DNA from: Massilia sp. PDC64
Lineage (GTDB): Bacteria; Pseudomonadota; Gammaproteobacteria; Burkholderiales; Burkholderiaceae_D
DNA length: 64,000 bases
Reading direction: 5' to 3'
Assembly: GCF_900101265.1 (NCBI RefSeq)
Contig: NZ_FMZS01000005.1
Span: 1-64,000 of the forward strand
The notes under the pieces were generated by a model. That model did not search any database and was not told where the DNA came from. It saw only the letters and a program-made list of their open reading frames with translations. Of the stretch, positions 37,120 through 46,376 are shown in pieces. How positions within the stretch are numbered: the first letter of the stretch is position 1; the number at the start of each line of letters is the position of its first letter. The position numbers were made by a program, and so were the translations under genes.

Positions 37120-38031
37120 TCACCCTCCGCTGGTCCTGATCAGGAACTGGCGGAACGCCTCGCCCGGCTGCTCCAGCGGCCGGTCGGGGTGCCAGATCAG
37201 TCCCACCTCCATGTCCGGCACGACGTCCAGGATCGGCCGCGTCTCGATCTTCTTGCCCTCGAGCGACCAGTGGCGGTACACCATGTCCGACAGGATGCTC
37301 ACGCCGAAGCCGTGGGCGATCAGGCCGCGCAGCGCTTCCATCGAACTGGTGCGGAAGGCGATGTGCGGCTGCACGCCGCGCGCGGCCCAGTAGCGCCGGG
37401 TCGACGCCTCGCTCTCGTCCACCGTCACCTGGATGTACGGATAGGCGGCGATGTCGGACAGCGCGGCATTGTCCCTGCCGAGCAGCGGATGGTCGGCGGC
37501 CATCCACAACTGGCGCCGCGAACGCACCAGCACGTGGTGGCCGAACCGTTCCCGTTCCGGCATGTTCGACAGGATCACCACGCCGACGTCCAGCCGTCCC
37601 GCCGCGACCTCCTCCTCGATGGCCTCGCGGTGCATGTCCGCCAGGTCGATCTCGACATCGGGGTACTGGGCGCGGAAGCGCGCCAGCAGCGGCGGCAGGA
37701 AATAGCCGAGCAGCGTGTACGAGGCCCCGACCCGCAGCGTGCCGGCCAGCTGCAGCGCCGGCAGGTGCTGCTCGCGCAGGCAGTCGGCCAGCGAGTCGAG
37801 GATGCCGCGCGTGCGGTGATAGAAGCGCTGGCCGTCGGCCGTGAGGGCGACTCCGTGCGGCCTGCGCTCGAACAGGCGCACGCCCAGCTCCTGCTCCAGC
37901 ATCAGCACGGCGTTGGTGATCGCCGACTGCGACACGTGGGCGCGCGTGGCGGCCATCGAGAAGCGGCCGGTCTCGGCGGCGGCGACGAAGTAGCGCAGCT
38001 GGCGCAACGTGACGTTATCGGTGGTGGACAT
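37120..38031 (-). CDS. LysR-family transcriptional regulator
   Basis: A 303-residue LysR protein: N-terminal helix-turn-helix LRQLRYFVAAAETGRFSMAATRAHVSQSAITNAVLMLEQELGVRLFERR, followed by a periplasmic-binding-protein-like effector domain (LRVGASYTLLGYFLPPLL...). It is divergent from the IOR-etfBA operon with 97 bases between starts, the usual layout for a LysR regulating its neighbour. Operator copy I lies in that same gap. Effector unknown. Confidence 0.92.
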   Translation of the reverse strand: MSTTDNVTLRQLRYFVAAAETGRFSMAATRAHVSQSAITNAVLMLEQELGVRLFERRPHGVALTADGQRFYHRTRGILDSLADCLREQHLPALQLAGTLRVGASYTLLGYFLPPLLARFRAQYPDVEIDLADMHREAIEEEVAAGRLDVGVVILSNMPERERFGHHVLVRSRRQLWMAADHPLLGRDNAALSDIAAYPYIQVTVDESEASTRRYWAARGVQPHIAFRTSSMEALRGLIAHGFGVSILSDMVYRHWSLEGKKIETRPILDVVPDMEVGLIWHPDRPLEQPGEAFRQFLIRTSGG

Positions 38032-38076
38032 GCGTTTTTCTGATACCTGGGCTCATGATTCTTGATTTTACGATAG

Positions 38077-38103
38077 TTGAACATTTTTGTAGACTCTGTT
38101 CAT
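38077..38103. promoter_or_regulatory. Operator copy I (TTGAACA-N13-TGTTCAT)
   Basis: ACA 38081-38083, 13 bases, TGT 38097-38099; centre 39 bases upstream of the IOR start. TTGAAC (38077-38082) and TCATAA (38100-38105) are 17 bases apart and could be the promoter itself. Confidence 0.72.
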
Positions 38104-38128
38104 AAAAACTTTTGACGGAGACCCATCG

Positions 38129-41100
38129 ATGAATTCGCCGCTAACGCCTGCCGCCGGGGCAGCGCTGCGCGCTGTCGCGCTCGACGACAAATACACGGTC
38201 GACACGGGACGCATCTATCTCAGCGGCGTGCAGATGCTGGCGCGCCTGCCGATGCTGCAGAAGGAGCGCGACCGCGACGCGGGCCTGAACACCGGCGGCT
38301 ACGTGTCCGGCTACCGCGGCTCGCCGCTGGGGGGACTGGACCTCGCGCTGTGGAAAGCGAAAAAACACCTCGACAGCCACGACGTCGTGTTCCAGCCCGG
38401 CCTGAACGAGGACCTGGCCGCCACCGCGGTGTGGGGCACGCAGCAGGTCAACCTGTACGACACTGCCACCCGCGACGGTGTCTTCGGCATGTGGTATGGC
38501 AAGGGACCCGGCGTGGACCGCTCCGCCGACGTGCTCAAGCACGCGAACGCCGCCGGGACGTCGGCCAAGGGCGGCGTGCTGATGCTGGTGGGCGACGACC
38601 ATGCGGCGAAGTCGTCCACCGTGGCGCACCAGTCGGAGCACCTGCTGGTCGCATGCGGGATTCCCGTCCTGTATCCGTCCACCGTGCAGGAATTCCACGA
38701 CTACGGCCTGCACGGCTGGGCGATGAGCCGCCATGCTGGGCTGTGGGTGGCGATGAAGTGCGTGACCGACGTGGTGGAGTCGTCGGCATCGGTGGAAATG
38801 GACCCGGAGCGCCTGCGCATCGTGGTGCCGGACACGCCGACGCCGGCGGGCGGGCTGGGCATCCGCTGGCCCGACGGCCCCCTGGAGCAGGAAGCGCGCC
38901 TGGTCGAGCACAAATGGTATGCCGCCCTCGACTATGTCCGCGCCAACAAGCTGAACCAGGTGGTGCTCGATGCGCCGCAGGCGCGCTTCGGCATCGTCGC
39001 GGCCGGCAAGGCGTATCTCGATCTGCGCCAGGCGCTGGTCGACCTGGGGCTGGACGAGGCGGCCTGCCGCGCCATCGGCATCCGCATCCTGAAGGTCGGC
39101 TGCGTCTGGCCGCTGCACGCGGACGACGTGCGCGAATTCGCCGCCGGCCTGGACGAGATCCTCGTGGTCGAGGAAAAGCGCCAGGTGCTCGAGTATGCGA
39201 TCAAGGAGCAGTTGTACAACTGGCCCAGCGACCGGCGCCCGCGCGTGTACGGCAAGTTCGACGAGCGCGGCATGGAAGGCGGGGAGTGGGCATCGCCGCG
39301 CGGACAGTGGCTGCTGCCGGCGCGTTACGAACTGTCGCCCGCGCTGATCGCCAAGGCGGTCGCGCGCCGCCTCGGCGAAGCCGGCCTGCCGCCGCAGGTG
39401 CGCGCGGCGATCGACGAGCGCCTCGCCGTGATCGCGGCCAAGGAGCGCGAGGCCGCCCGGCCGCGCGTCACGGCAGAGCGCAAGCCCTGGTTCTGCTCGG
39501 GCTGTCCGCACAATACCTCGACGAGGGTGCCGGCGGGGTCGCGCGCGCTGGCCGGCATCGGTTGCCACTACATGGCGTTGTGGATGGACCGTAACACCGA
39601 GACCGTGGCCCAGATGGGCGGCGAGGGCGTGAGCTGGCTCGGCCAGATGCATTTCACACGCGACAAGCACGTGTTCGTGAACCTCGGCGACGGGACCTAT
39701 TTCCATTCCGGCCTGCTGGCGATCCGCGCCGCGATCGCGGCGAAGGCCACGCTGACCTACAAGATCCTCTACAACGACGCGGTCGCGATGACCGGCGGCC
39801 AGCCGGTGGACGGGACGCTGACCGTGCCGCAGATCGCCCAGCAGGTGGTCAGCGAAGGCGCGGTGCGGGTCGTCGTGGTGAGCGACGAGCCGGAAAAATA
39901 CGCGCAGCGCGCCGGCCTGCCGGACGCCGTCACCGTGCACCACCGCGACCAGTTCGACGCCCTGCAGCTCGAGTTGCGCGAGCTGGCCGGCGTATCGGTC
40001 ATCATCTACGACCAGACCTGCGCCACCGAGAAGCGGCGCCGGCGCAAGCGCGGCGAGTTTCCCGACCCGGCACGGCGCGCCTTCATCAATCCGGCGGTCT
40101 GCGAAGGCTGCGGCGATTGCTCCGTCGCCTCGAACTGCCTGTCGGTCGAGCCGCTCGAGACCCCGCTCGGGACCAAGCGCAGGATCAACCAGAGTTCCTG
40201 CAACAAGGATTTCTCGTGCGTGAACGGATTCTGTCCGAGCTTCGTCACCGCCGAGGGAGCCCAGCTGCGCCGTCCCGGGTCCGGCGTGCCGCCCGCCGTC
40301 CAGGCGCCGCCGGTGCCGGAGCCGGTGCAGGCACCGCTCGACGGCGTCTGCGGCATCGTCGTGCCCGGCGTTGGCGGGACGGGCGTCGTGACGATCGGAG
40401 CGCTGCTCGGGATGGCGGCGCACCTGGAGAACAAGGGCGTCAAGGTGCTCGACATCACCGGCCTCGCGCAAAAGGGCGGCGCGGTGCTCAGCCACGTGCA
40501 GATCGCGGCCCATCCGGACAGCATCCACGCGACGCGCGTGCCGACGGGCGAGGCGGATGTGCTGATCGGCTGCGACGCGATGGTGGCCGCATCCGGCGAC
40601 GCGTTGTCGCGCGTGCGGCGCGGCCGCACCCGCGCCATCGTCAACAGCGCCTCGGTGCCGGCCGCCGCCTTCCTGTCGAATCCGGACTGGAAATTCCCCG
40701 GCGCCGACACGGAAGCCGACCTGCGTGCCAGCATCGGCGACGCGTGCGAGTTCGTCGATGCGAACGCGCTGGCGCTGCGCCTGTTCGGCGACACGATCTA
40801 CGCCAACCCGCTGCTGCTCGGCTATGCATGGCAGAAGGGCTGGGTGCCACTGGGACGCGCGGCGCTGCTGCGGGCAATCGAGTTGAACGGCGTGTCGGTC
40901 GAGAAGAACCAGCAGGCCTTCGAGGCCGGCCGGCACGCGGCGCACGACCCGGCCGCGCTGCCGTCGTCTGTCGCCGCGCCGCGCGCCACGCCGGTACAGA
41001 TGCCCGTCACGCTCGACCGCCTGATCGACCAGCGTGTCGCGCTGCTGACGGCTTACCAGAATCCGGCGTACGCGGCGCGCTACCGGTCCGCGGTCGAGAA

Positions 41101-41674
41101 GCTGCGCGCCGTGGAGTCGAAAGTCGATCCCGGCGGCAGGCTGGCGCTGACGGAGGCGGTGGCGCGCAACCTGGCCAAGCTGATGGCGTACAAGGACGAG
41201 TACGAAGTCGCGCGTCTGCACACCGCCCCCGAGTTCCTGGCCGAGTTGCGCAACCAGTTCGAGGGCGAGCCCGGCAAGGATTACCAGGTGTATTTCCACC
41301 TGGCGCCGCCGCTTACCGCCGCGCGCGACGCCGCCGGCCGGCTGGTCAAGCGCCGCTACGGTCCCTGGATGATGCGGGCGTTTTCCGTGCTGGCCCGGTT
41401 CAAGGGGTTGCGGGGCACCTTGCTCGATCCCTTCGGCAAGACCGCCGAACGGCGCCGCGAGCGCCGGCTGGTCGAGAATTACTTTAACCTCGTGCAGCTG
41501 TTCTGCGAAACCCTGACCCCGGAACGCCTCGGCGCCGCCCTGGAGCTGGCGCGGGTGCCCGAAACGATACGCGGCTATGGCCACGTGAAGGAAAAGAACA
41601 TGGACGCGGCTTCCGAACGGCGCGTCCAGCTGATGGCGCTCTACCGCGCCATCACTCACCATAACAAGACCTGA
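38129..41674 (+). CDS. Fused indolepyruvate:ferredoxin oxidoreductase-family protein
   Basis: A 1181-residue thiamine-diphosphate/iron-sulfur enzyme that oxidatively decarboxylates 2-oxo acids (classically aryl pyruvates) to acyl-CoA with ferredoxin as acceptor. In order: a pyrimidine-binding domain ([19 protein letters not shown]), a TPP-binding domain ([45 protein letters not shown]), a cysteine-rich segment ([27 protein letters not shown]), and a gamma-type domain ([17 protein letters not shown]). This is the fused IorA-IorB form of aerobic proteobacteria. It precedes etfB by 10 bases. In this island it may act on a keto-acid intermediate; the substrate is an inference. Confidence 0.9.
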   Translation: MNSPLTPAAGAALRAVALDDKYTVDTGRIYLSGVQMLARLPMLQKERDRDAGLNTGGYVSGYRGSPLGGLDLALWKAKKHLDSHDVVFQPGLNEDLAATAVWGTQQVNLYDTATRDGVFGMWYGKGPGVDRSADVLKHANAAGTSAKGGVLMLVGDDHAAKSSTVAHQSEHLLVACGIPVLYPSTVQEFHDYGLHGWAMSRHAGLWVAMKCVTDVVESSASVEMDPERLRIVVPDTPTPAGGLGIRWPDGPLEQEARLVEHKWYAALDYVRANKLNQVVLDAPQARFGIVAAGKAYLDLRQALVDLGLDEAACRAIGIRILKVGCVWPLHADDVREFAAGLDEILVVEEKRQVLEYAIKEQLYNWPSDRRPRVYGKFDERGMEGGEWASPRGQWLLPARYELSPALIAKAVARRLGEAGLPPQVRAAIDERLAVIAAKEREAARPRVTAERKPWFCSGCPHNTSTRVPAGSRALAGIGCHYMALWMDRNTETVAQMGGEGVSWLGQMHFTRDKHVFVNLGDGTYFHSGLLAIRAAIAAKATLTYKILYNDAVAMTGGQPVDGTLTVPQIAQQVVSEGAVRVVVVSDEPEKYAQRAGLPDAVTVHHRDQFDALQLELRELAGVSVIIYDQTCATEKRRRRKRGEFPDPARRAFINPAVCEGCGDCSVASNCLSVEPLETPLGTKRRINQSSCNKDFSCVNGFCPSFVTAEGAQLRRPGSGVPPAVQAPPVPEPVQAPLDGVCGIVVPGVGGTGVVTIGALLGMAAHLENKGVKVLDITGLAQKGGAVLSHVQIAAHPDSIHATRVPTGEADVLIGCDAMVAASGDALSRVRRGRTRAIVNSASVPAAAFLSNPDWKFPGADTEADLRASIGDACEFVDANALALRLFGDTIYANPLLLGYAWQKGWVPLGRAALLRAIELNGVSVEKNQQAFEAGRHAAHDPAALPSSVAAPRATPVQMPVTLDRLIDQRVALLTAYQNPAYAARYRSAVEKLRAVESKVDPGGRLALTEAVARNLAKLMAYKDEYEVARLHTAPEFLAELRNQFEGEPGKDYQVYFHLAPPLTAARDAAGRLVKRRYGPWMMRAFSVLARFKGLRGTLLDPFGKTAERRRERRLVENYFNLVQLFCETLTPERLGAALELARVPETIRGYGHVKEKNMDAASERRVQLMALYRAITHHNKT

Positions 41675-41684
41675 AGGAGATAGC

Positions 41685-42434
41685 ATGAAGATACTGGTAC
41701 CCGTCAAACGCGTGGTCGACTACAACGTCAAGGTCCGCGTCAAGTCCGACGGCAGCGGCGTCGATATCGCCAACGTCAAGATGTCGATGAACCCGTTCGA
41801 CGAGATCGCGGTGGAAGAAGCCACGCGCCTGAAGGAAGCCGGCAAGGTCACCGAGATCGTGGCCGTGACCTGCGGCGTGGCCCAGGCCCAGGAAACCCTG
41901 CGTACCGCGATGGCGATCGGCGCCGACCGCGGCGTGCTGGTCGAGACCGGTGCCGAGATCGAGCCGCTGGGCGTGGCCAAGGTGCTGAAGGCGCTGGCCG
42001 TCGAAGAGCAGCCGCAACTGATCATCCTGGGCAAGCAGGCGATCGACGACGATTCGAACCAGACCGGCCAGATGCTGGCTGCGCTGCTGGGCTGGCCGCA
42101 AGCGACGTTCGCGTCGAAGGTCGTGCTGGAAGACGGCAAGGTCACCGTGACCCGCGAAGTGGACGGCGGCCTGGAAACCGTGGCCTTGACCCTGCCGGCC
42201 ATCGTCACCACCGACCTGCGCCTGAACGAGCCGCGCTACGTCACGCTGCCGAACATCATGAAGGCCAAGAAAAAGCCGCTGACGACCGTCAAGCCGGAAG
42301 ATCTGGGCGTCGACGTCACGCCGCGCCTGAAGACCGTCAAGGTCGCCGAGCCGGCCAAGCGTTCCGCCGGCGTCAAAGTGCCCGACGTGGCGACCCTGGT
42401 GGCGAAGCTGCGCACCGAAGCCAAAGTCATCTAA
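41685..42434 (+). CDS. etfB: Electron transfer flavoprotein, beta subunit
   Basis: A 249-residue ETF beta subunit. It begins [23 protein letters not shown] and has [19 protein letters not shown], the AMP-binding region [18 protein letters not shown], and the ETF-beta signature [33 protein letters not shown]. With EtfA it collects electrons from the acyl-CoA dehydrogenases and delivers them to ETF-QO (1212-2888). It lies 10 bases after the IOR gene with AAGGAGATAGC, so it shares the operator-I promoter. Confidence 0.96.
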   Translation: MKILVPVKRVVDYNVKVRVKSDGSGVDIANVKMSMNPFDEIAVEEATRLKEAGKVTEIVAVTCGVAQAQETLRTAMAIGADRGVLVETGAEIEPLGVAKVLKALAVEEQPQLIILGKQAIDDDSNQTGQMLAALLGWPQATFASKVVLEDGKVTVTREVDGGLETVALTLPAIVTTDLRLNEPRYVTLPNIMKAKKKPLTTVKPEDLGVDVTPRLKTVKVAEPAKRSAGVKVPDVATLVAKLRTEAKVI

Positions 42435-42455
42435 TCAAGGTTAAGGAATACATCC

Positions 42456-43388
42456 ATGGTCGCACTCGTCATTGCTGAACACGACAACGCCTCGCTGAAG
42501 GCCGTCACCCTGAACACCGTCACCGCGGCCGCGCAATGCGGCGGCGATGTCCACATCCTCGTCGCCGGCAGCAACTGCGGCGCCGTCGCCGAAGCTGCCG
42601 CCAAGGTCGCGGGCGTCACGAAAGTGCTGGTCGCCGACGCGCCGCAATTCGCCGACGGCCTCGCCGAGAACGTCGCCGAGCAGGTGCTGGCCGTTGCCGG
42701 TAACTACTCGCACATCCTGGCTCCGGCCAGCGCCCACGGCAAGAACGTGCTGCCGCGCGTCGCCGCCAAGCTGGACGTCGCCCAGATCTCGGAAATCACC
42801 AAGGTCGATGCGCCCGACACGTTCGAACGTCCGATCTACGCCGGCAACGCCATCGCCACCGTCCAGTCGACGGACAGCGTGAAAGTCATCACCGTGCGCG
42901 GCACCGGCTTCGATGCCGCAGCAAGCGAAGGTGGCTCGGCCGCCGTCGAAACCGTCGCCGCCGTGGCGGACTCGGGCAAGTCGAGCTTCGTGGGCCGCGA
43001 AGTGGCCAAGTCGGACCGTCCGGAACTGACCGGCGCCAAGGTCGTCGTGTCCGGCGGCCGCGGCATGGGCTCGGGCGACAACTTCAAGATCCTGGAACCG
43101 CTGGCCGACAAGCTGGGCGCCGCCATGGGCGCATCGCGCGCCGCCGTCGATGCGGGCTACGTGCCGAACGACTGGCAGGTGGGCCAGACCGGCAAGATCG
43201 TCGCGCCGCAGCTGTACATCGCCGTCGGTATCTCGGGCGCGATCCAGCACCTGGCCGGCATGAAGGATTCGAAGACCATCGTCGCCATCAACAAGGATCC
43301 GGAAGCGCCGATCTTCTCGGTGGCCGACTACGCGCTGGTGGGGGATTTGTTCGAGGTGGTGCCGCAACTGGTCGAGGCACTGGGCTGA
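42456..43388 (+). CDS. etfA: Electron transfer flavoprotein, alpha subunit
   Basis: A 310-residue ETF alpha subunit. The C-terminal FAD domain has [40 protein letters not shown] and [54 protein letters not shown], the family signature. It starts 21 bases after etfB and is followed by hairpins before the convergent dioxygenase gene. Normal length and intact. Confidence 0.97.
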   Translation: MVALVIAEHDNASLKAVTLNTVTAAAQCGGDVHILVAGSNCGAVAEAAAKVAGVTKVLVADAPQFADGLAENVAEQVLAVAGNYSHILAPASAHGKNVLPRVAAKLDVAQISEITKVDAPDTFERPIYAGNAIATVQSTDSVKVITVRGTGFDAAASEGGSAAVETVAAVADSGKSSFVGREVAKSDRPELTGAKVVVSGGRGMGSGDNFKILEPLADKLGAAMGASRAAVDAGYVPNDWQVGQTGKIVAPQLYIAVGISGAIQHLAGMKDSKTIVAINKDPEAPIFSVADYALVGDLFEVVPQLVEALG

Positions 43389-43419
43389 ACGGCGCGCGTT
43401 TTCGCGCGTCCGAATGAAA

Positions 43420-43440
43420 ACAGGGGCCGCTGGCCCCTGT
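43420..43440 (-). terminator. Intrinsic terminator for the dioxygenase operon
   Basis: ACAGGGGCC and GGCCCCTGT form a 9-bp stem with a 3-base loop, followed on the minus strand by TTTT. It lies 5 bases after the dioxygenase stop. On the plus strand a second small hairpin (CGCGCG-TTTT-pattern near 43393-43408) follows etfA. Confidence 0.75.
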
Positions 43441-43445
43441 CGACG

Positions 43446-44387
43446 TCAGTAGCGGCTCGCCACCACTTCCGGATCGAACACCTCCTGCGGCGTGCGCACG
43501 CTCGGTCCGAGGATCGGCCCCACGACCTCGTGGCCCCAGGTCGACAGCTTCTCCGGGTTGAGTTCGAAACCGTCGTCGTGCCACGGTTCGAGCTCGGCGA
43601 TGCACTCGATGGCGAAGCCCGACGGCGTGAAGTGATAGAAGGACATGTGCGGATCCTGGGTATGCTGGCCGAGGGTCATCATCATCTGCAAGCCCTTCTT
43701 GCGCACCAGGTCATAGGTCTCGCCGACGTCGCGCACCGAGTTGACGGTGATGCCCACGTGCTGCACGCCGGCCTTGCCGGGGCCGAAGCCGTAGGCGATA
43801 TCGTGGCTGGTATGGGTATTGAGCTTGGCGCCGAAGAAGCCTGTCTTGCCCTTGCCGGCGCCGGCGCCGTAGTAGCGCATGCCCATGACGACGGTCAGGA
43901 AGTGTTCGAGCTCGGGTCCGAATTCCGGCGTGATGACGACCACATGGCCGACGCCGCGTTCGCCGCAGGTGAAGCCGCCGTGCGGGCGGCCCGGCTGGAA
44001 CGAGCGGGGCATCCATTTCTGCGCGTAGAACAGCTCGTGCTGGTAGCCGACCGGATCGCGGAAACGGATGAGTTCCTTGACGCCGCGCCGTTCGCGCAAG
44101 GCGTCGTCGGCGAAGGTGACTTCGACGCCGTGCTCGCGGAAGCGCTCCACCGCGGCATGGAACTCGAGTTTGCCCTTCGCCTCCCAGCCGATGTAGGCCA
44201 GCCGGTCGATCTTGCCGGGGTGGAAGGCGATCCGGTGGCGCCGGTCGTCCATTTTGAAGTACAGCGATTCCTGGTCGTCCTCCGGCGCACTGCCGGTCTG
44301 GAAGCCCATCACCTGGGGGCCGTATTCGCGCCAGGCGTCCAGGTTGGCGGTCTCGAAGCCGAGATAGCCGATGCCGATGATGTCCAT
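43446..44387 (-). CDS. Type I extradiol ring-cleavage dioxygenase (VOC/BphC-like)
   Basis: The product would open a catechol ring next to its hydroxyls with Fe(II) and O2. The 313-residue two-module VOC protein carries the 2-His-1-Glu metal triad in the expected places: H148 (GVGHVVVI), H210 (VQHVGITV) and E261 (GFAIECIAEL). These are almost the numbers of BphC (146/210/260). HTSHDIAYGFGPG and MSFYHFTPSGFAIE are further family features. It is the last gene of the ferredoxin-SDR-dioxygenase operon. Its presence implies that the pathway passes through a catechol or a similar diol. Confidence 0.93.
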   Translation of the reverse strand: MDIIGIGYLGFETANLDAWREYGPQVMGFQTGSAPEDDQESLYFKMDDRRHRIAFHPGKIDRLAYIGWEAKGKLEFHAAVERFREHGVEVTFADDALRERRGVKELIRFRDPVGYQHELFYAQKWMPRSFQPGRPHGGFTCGERGVGHVVVITPEFGPELEHFLTVVMGMRYYGAGAGKGKTGFFGAKLNTHTSHDIAYGFGPGKAGVQHVGITVNSVRDVGETYDLVRKKGLQMMMTLGQHTQDPHMSFYHFTPSGFAIECIAELEPWHDDGFELNPEKLSTWGHEVVGPILGPSVRTPQEVFDPEVVASRY

Positions 44388-44423
44388 TGTCTCCTCCTTT
44401 CGTTTTTTGATGGGTACGCGCCG

Positions 44424-45182
44424 CTAGACGGCCAGCAGGCCGCCGTCGACCACGAGGTCCGAGCCGGTCATGAAGCGCGCCTCGTCGGACGCGACGTAAA
44501 GCGCGAGCGAGACGACTTCCTCGGGCTCGCCGGGCCGGTCTTGCAGCACGCCGTCGAGGATGATGCGGCGCGTCGCCGGATTCTCGACGAAGGCGGCGGT
44601 ACCAGGCGTGCGCACGAAGCCGGGGCTGATGCTGACCGCGCGGATGCCCAGCGGCGCGCCTTCCACCGCCAGCTGGCGCGTGAAGGATACGACCGCGCCC
44701 TTGGCGGCGCTGTGCGCGCTGAGCCCGGCCGCGCGGGAACCGCCCCAGGCCGCGGTCGAGGCGATATTGATCACCACGCCGCCTTGCGCCGCCAGGTGCT
44801 TCCATGCCACGCGGGTCGTGAAGAAGATGAGGTCGAGTTCGTTGCGGATGGTGTAGTGCCAGTCTTCGACCGACATCTCGCCGACCGGCGCGAATTTCGC
44901 CGCCGACGCATTGTTGTACAGGATGTCGATACGGCCGCATTCCTCGGCGGCGGCCTCGACCCAGCGCTGCGCCTGTTCGGGGTCGCCGAGGTCGACCGGC
45001 GCGCTGCCGTGCAAGGTAAAGCCTTCGGCCGCCATCAGGCGCGCGGTTTCCTCGTGTCCGGCGCGGTCGACGTCGCAGCCGACCACGGTGGCGCCTTCAC
45101 GCGCGAAATACAGGGCCGCGACGCGGCCTTGGCCGCCGCCCGTGCCCGTGATCAGCGCGACCTTTCCAGCTAACCGGTTCAT
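44424..45182 (-). CDS. SDR-family protein with His replacing the catalytic Tyr
   Basis: A 252-residue SDR: cofactor loop LITGTGGGQGRVA, NNAS near 88, NIASTAAWGG, and C-terminal TGSDLVVDGGLLAV. The catalytic YxxxK position reads SAHSAAKGA, so His stands in for Tyr while the Lys is kept. It could still be active on an acidic diol, act as an isomerase, or have lost activity. The start at 45182 makes an ATGA overlap with the ferredoxin. In a ring-cleavage operon a dihydrodiol-type dehydrogenation would fit, by inference. Confidence 0.85.
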   Translation of the reverse strand: MNRLAGKVALITGTGGGQGRVAALYFAREGATVVGCDVDRAGHEETARLMAAEGFTLHGSAPVDLGDPEQAQRWVEAAAEECGRIDILYNNASAAKFAPVGEMSVEDWHYTIRNELDLIFFTTRVAWKHLAAQGGVVINIASTAAWGGSRAAGLSAHSAAKGAVVSFTRQLAVEGAPLGIRAVSISPGFVRTPGTAAFVENPATRRIILDGVLQDRPGEPEEVVSLALYVASDEARFMTGSDLVVDGGLLAV

Positions 45183-45394
45183 GCGGGGGCCTGGACGGCG
45201 ATGGCTTCGGCCGGGCAGGCGGCGGCGCCCTCGCGCGCGCTCTCCAGCAGCTCGTCGGGGACGACGTCGCTGTCGACGTAGACGATGCCGCCGGCATCGA
45301 GTTTGTAGATTTCCGGGCAGATGGCGGCGCACAGGCCGTAACCGCAGCAGCGGCTGCGTTCGATGACTACGCGGTGAAGCAGTTGATCGCTCAT
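45179..45394 (-). CDS. Small ferredoxin (3Fe-4S type, P450 partner)
   Basis: A 71-residue single-cluster ferredoxin. Ligand pattern: C16-C17-G-Y19-G-L-C22-A-A-I-C26-P, and C60-P near the end. Y19 sits where a 4Fe-4S protein has its second cysteine, which favours a 3Fe-4S cluster; C17 is an unusual extra cysteine beside the first ligand. Ferredoxins of this kind deliver electrons to bacterial P450s, and it is the only small ferredoxin gene seen in the window with two P450s. First gene of its operon, with operator F upstream. Confidence 0.93.
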   Translation of the reverse strand: MSDQLLHRVVIERSRCCGYGLCAAICPEIYKLDAGGIVYVDSDVVPDELLESAREGAAACPAEAIAVQAPA

Positions 45395-45442
45395 GATTCG
45401 TCTCTTTGGTAATTATCCGGCCGCGGCGGCCGTGAGACGATT

Positions 45443-45469
45443 ATGCACACAAATCGAAAAACTGTCACG
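45443..45469. promoter_or_regulatory. Operator copy F (ATGCACA-N13-TGTCACG)
   Basis: ACA 45447-45449, 13 bases, TGT 45463-45465, between the IclR stop and the ferredoxin start; centre 62 bases upstream of the ferredoxin ATG. Confidence 0.62.
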
Positions 45470-45481
45470 TTTTGTGCGAGG

Positions 45482-46270
45482 CTAGAACAGGATGTTGCCG
45501 ACCTTCGTCGCGGCTTTGCGCAACGCCTGGCCGAGTTTCTCGGTCTCGGCCTCCGTATGCTGGCCGCGGAAGGTCACCGCGGACATCGCATACGCCGTCG
45601 TACCAGCACGATCGTTGACGGGCGCCGCGATCGCGAGGATGCCCGCGGAGAAATAGCCGTCATCGACCGCCCAGCCCTTGGCGCTCGCGTCCGCGACCTG
45701 GCGGCGGTAATCGTCGAAGCCGAGCGGACGTGCCCAGCGCACCTTGTCGAACGCGGCGCGCAGGCGCTCCTCGTCCAGGCCGAGCTTGCCTGCGAACAGG
45801 CGCCCGCTGGCACCCATCAGCACCGGCAGGCGCTGGCCGATCGCCATGTCGATGCGCAGGTCGCCGGGGCTCGTTTCCGAACTGACCAGCACGATGCGGT
45901 CGTTGCCCATGCGGCGCCACAGGGTGACGGTGACGTGGTGCGCCGCCGCGAATTCCTGCATCAGCGGACGCACGACGTCGAGGCGCTGGCCCTGCGTGAC
46001 CAGGTGCTCGACGAGCTTCGCCAGCCCCAGTCCGGTCGTATAGGTTTTCGACAGCGGGTCGAAGTCGAGCATCTCCTCGGCGACCAGGGTGCGCAGCGTG
46101 TTGAAGCAGGTGCTCGGATTGATCGCCAGCTCGCGTGCGATATCGGCCGCCCGCTCGGGCGAACCGGACGCCGTCAGGAAGCGCAGGATGCGGATCGCGT
46201 TGACGACCGGCTTGACGGTAACGCCGGTCGAGGAATCGGACTGGTCGTCGCTGGTGGTGGTGCCTGCCAT
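45482..46270 (-). CDS. IclR-family transcriptional regulator
   Basis: A 262-residue IclR protein. An N-terminal winged helix (NAIRILRFLTASGSPERAADIARELAINPSTCFNTLRTLVAEEML, about residues 24-68) is followed by a GAF-like effector domain (MGASGRLFAGKLGL, GWAVDDGYFSAGILAIAAPV). An ATTCT-N6-AGAAT palindrome lies 59 bases upstream of the ATG and recurs before the DUF1302 gene at 60039, suggesting its operator. The family commonly controls aromatic catabolism. Effector unknown. Confidence 0.92.
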   Translation of the reverse strand: MAGTTTSDDQSDSSTGVTVKPVVNAIRILRFLTASGSPERAADIARELAINPSTCFNTLRTLVAEEMLDFDPLSKTYTTGLGLAKLVEHLVTQGQRLDVVRPLMQEFAAAHHVTVTLWRRMGNDRIVLVSSETSPGDLRIDMAIGQRLPVLMGASGRLFAGKLGLDEERLRAAFDKVRWARPLGFDDYRRQVADASAKGWAVDDGYFSAGILAIAAPVNDRAGTTAYAMSAVTFRGQHTEAETEKLGQALRKAATKVGNILF

Positions 46271-46328
46271 GGTGTGCTCCGGACAGGATGCCGCGGGGCT
46301 CCGCGGGCAAATCCATGTCTAAAATTTA

Positions 46329-46344
46329 ATTCTAAGGTTAGAAT
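46329..46344. promoter_or_regulatory. ATTCTAAGGTTAGAAT palindrome upstream of iclR-type gene
   Basis: Perfect 7-bp arms (ATTCTAA/TTAGAAT) around GG, in the 106-base gap between the thiolase-like gene and the IclR gene. A matching ATTCT-N6-AGAAT occurs at 59851-59866. Confidence 0.6.
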
Positions 46345-46376
46345 CGTCGCGGAGCAAGACCGGGGCGCGGAACGCA

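Noticed and set aside
38141-41707. 1188-codon minus-strand open frame
   Set aside because: Exact complement of the fused IOR gene; no recognisable domain, unlike the IOR.
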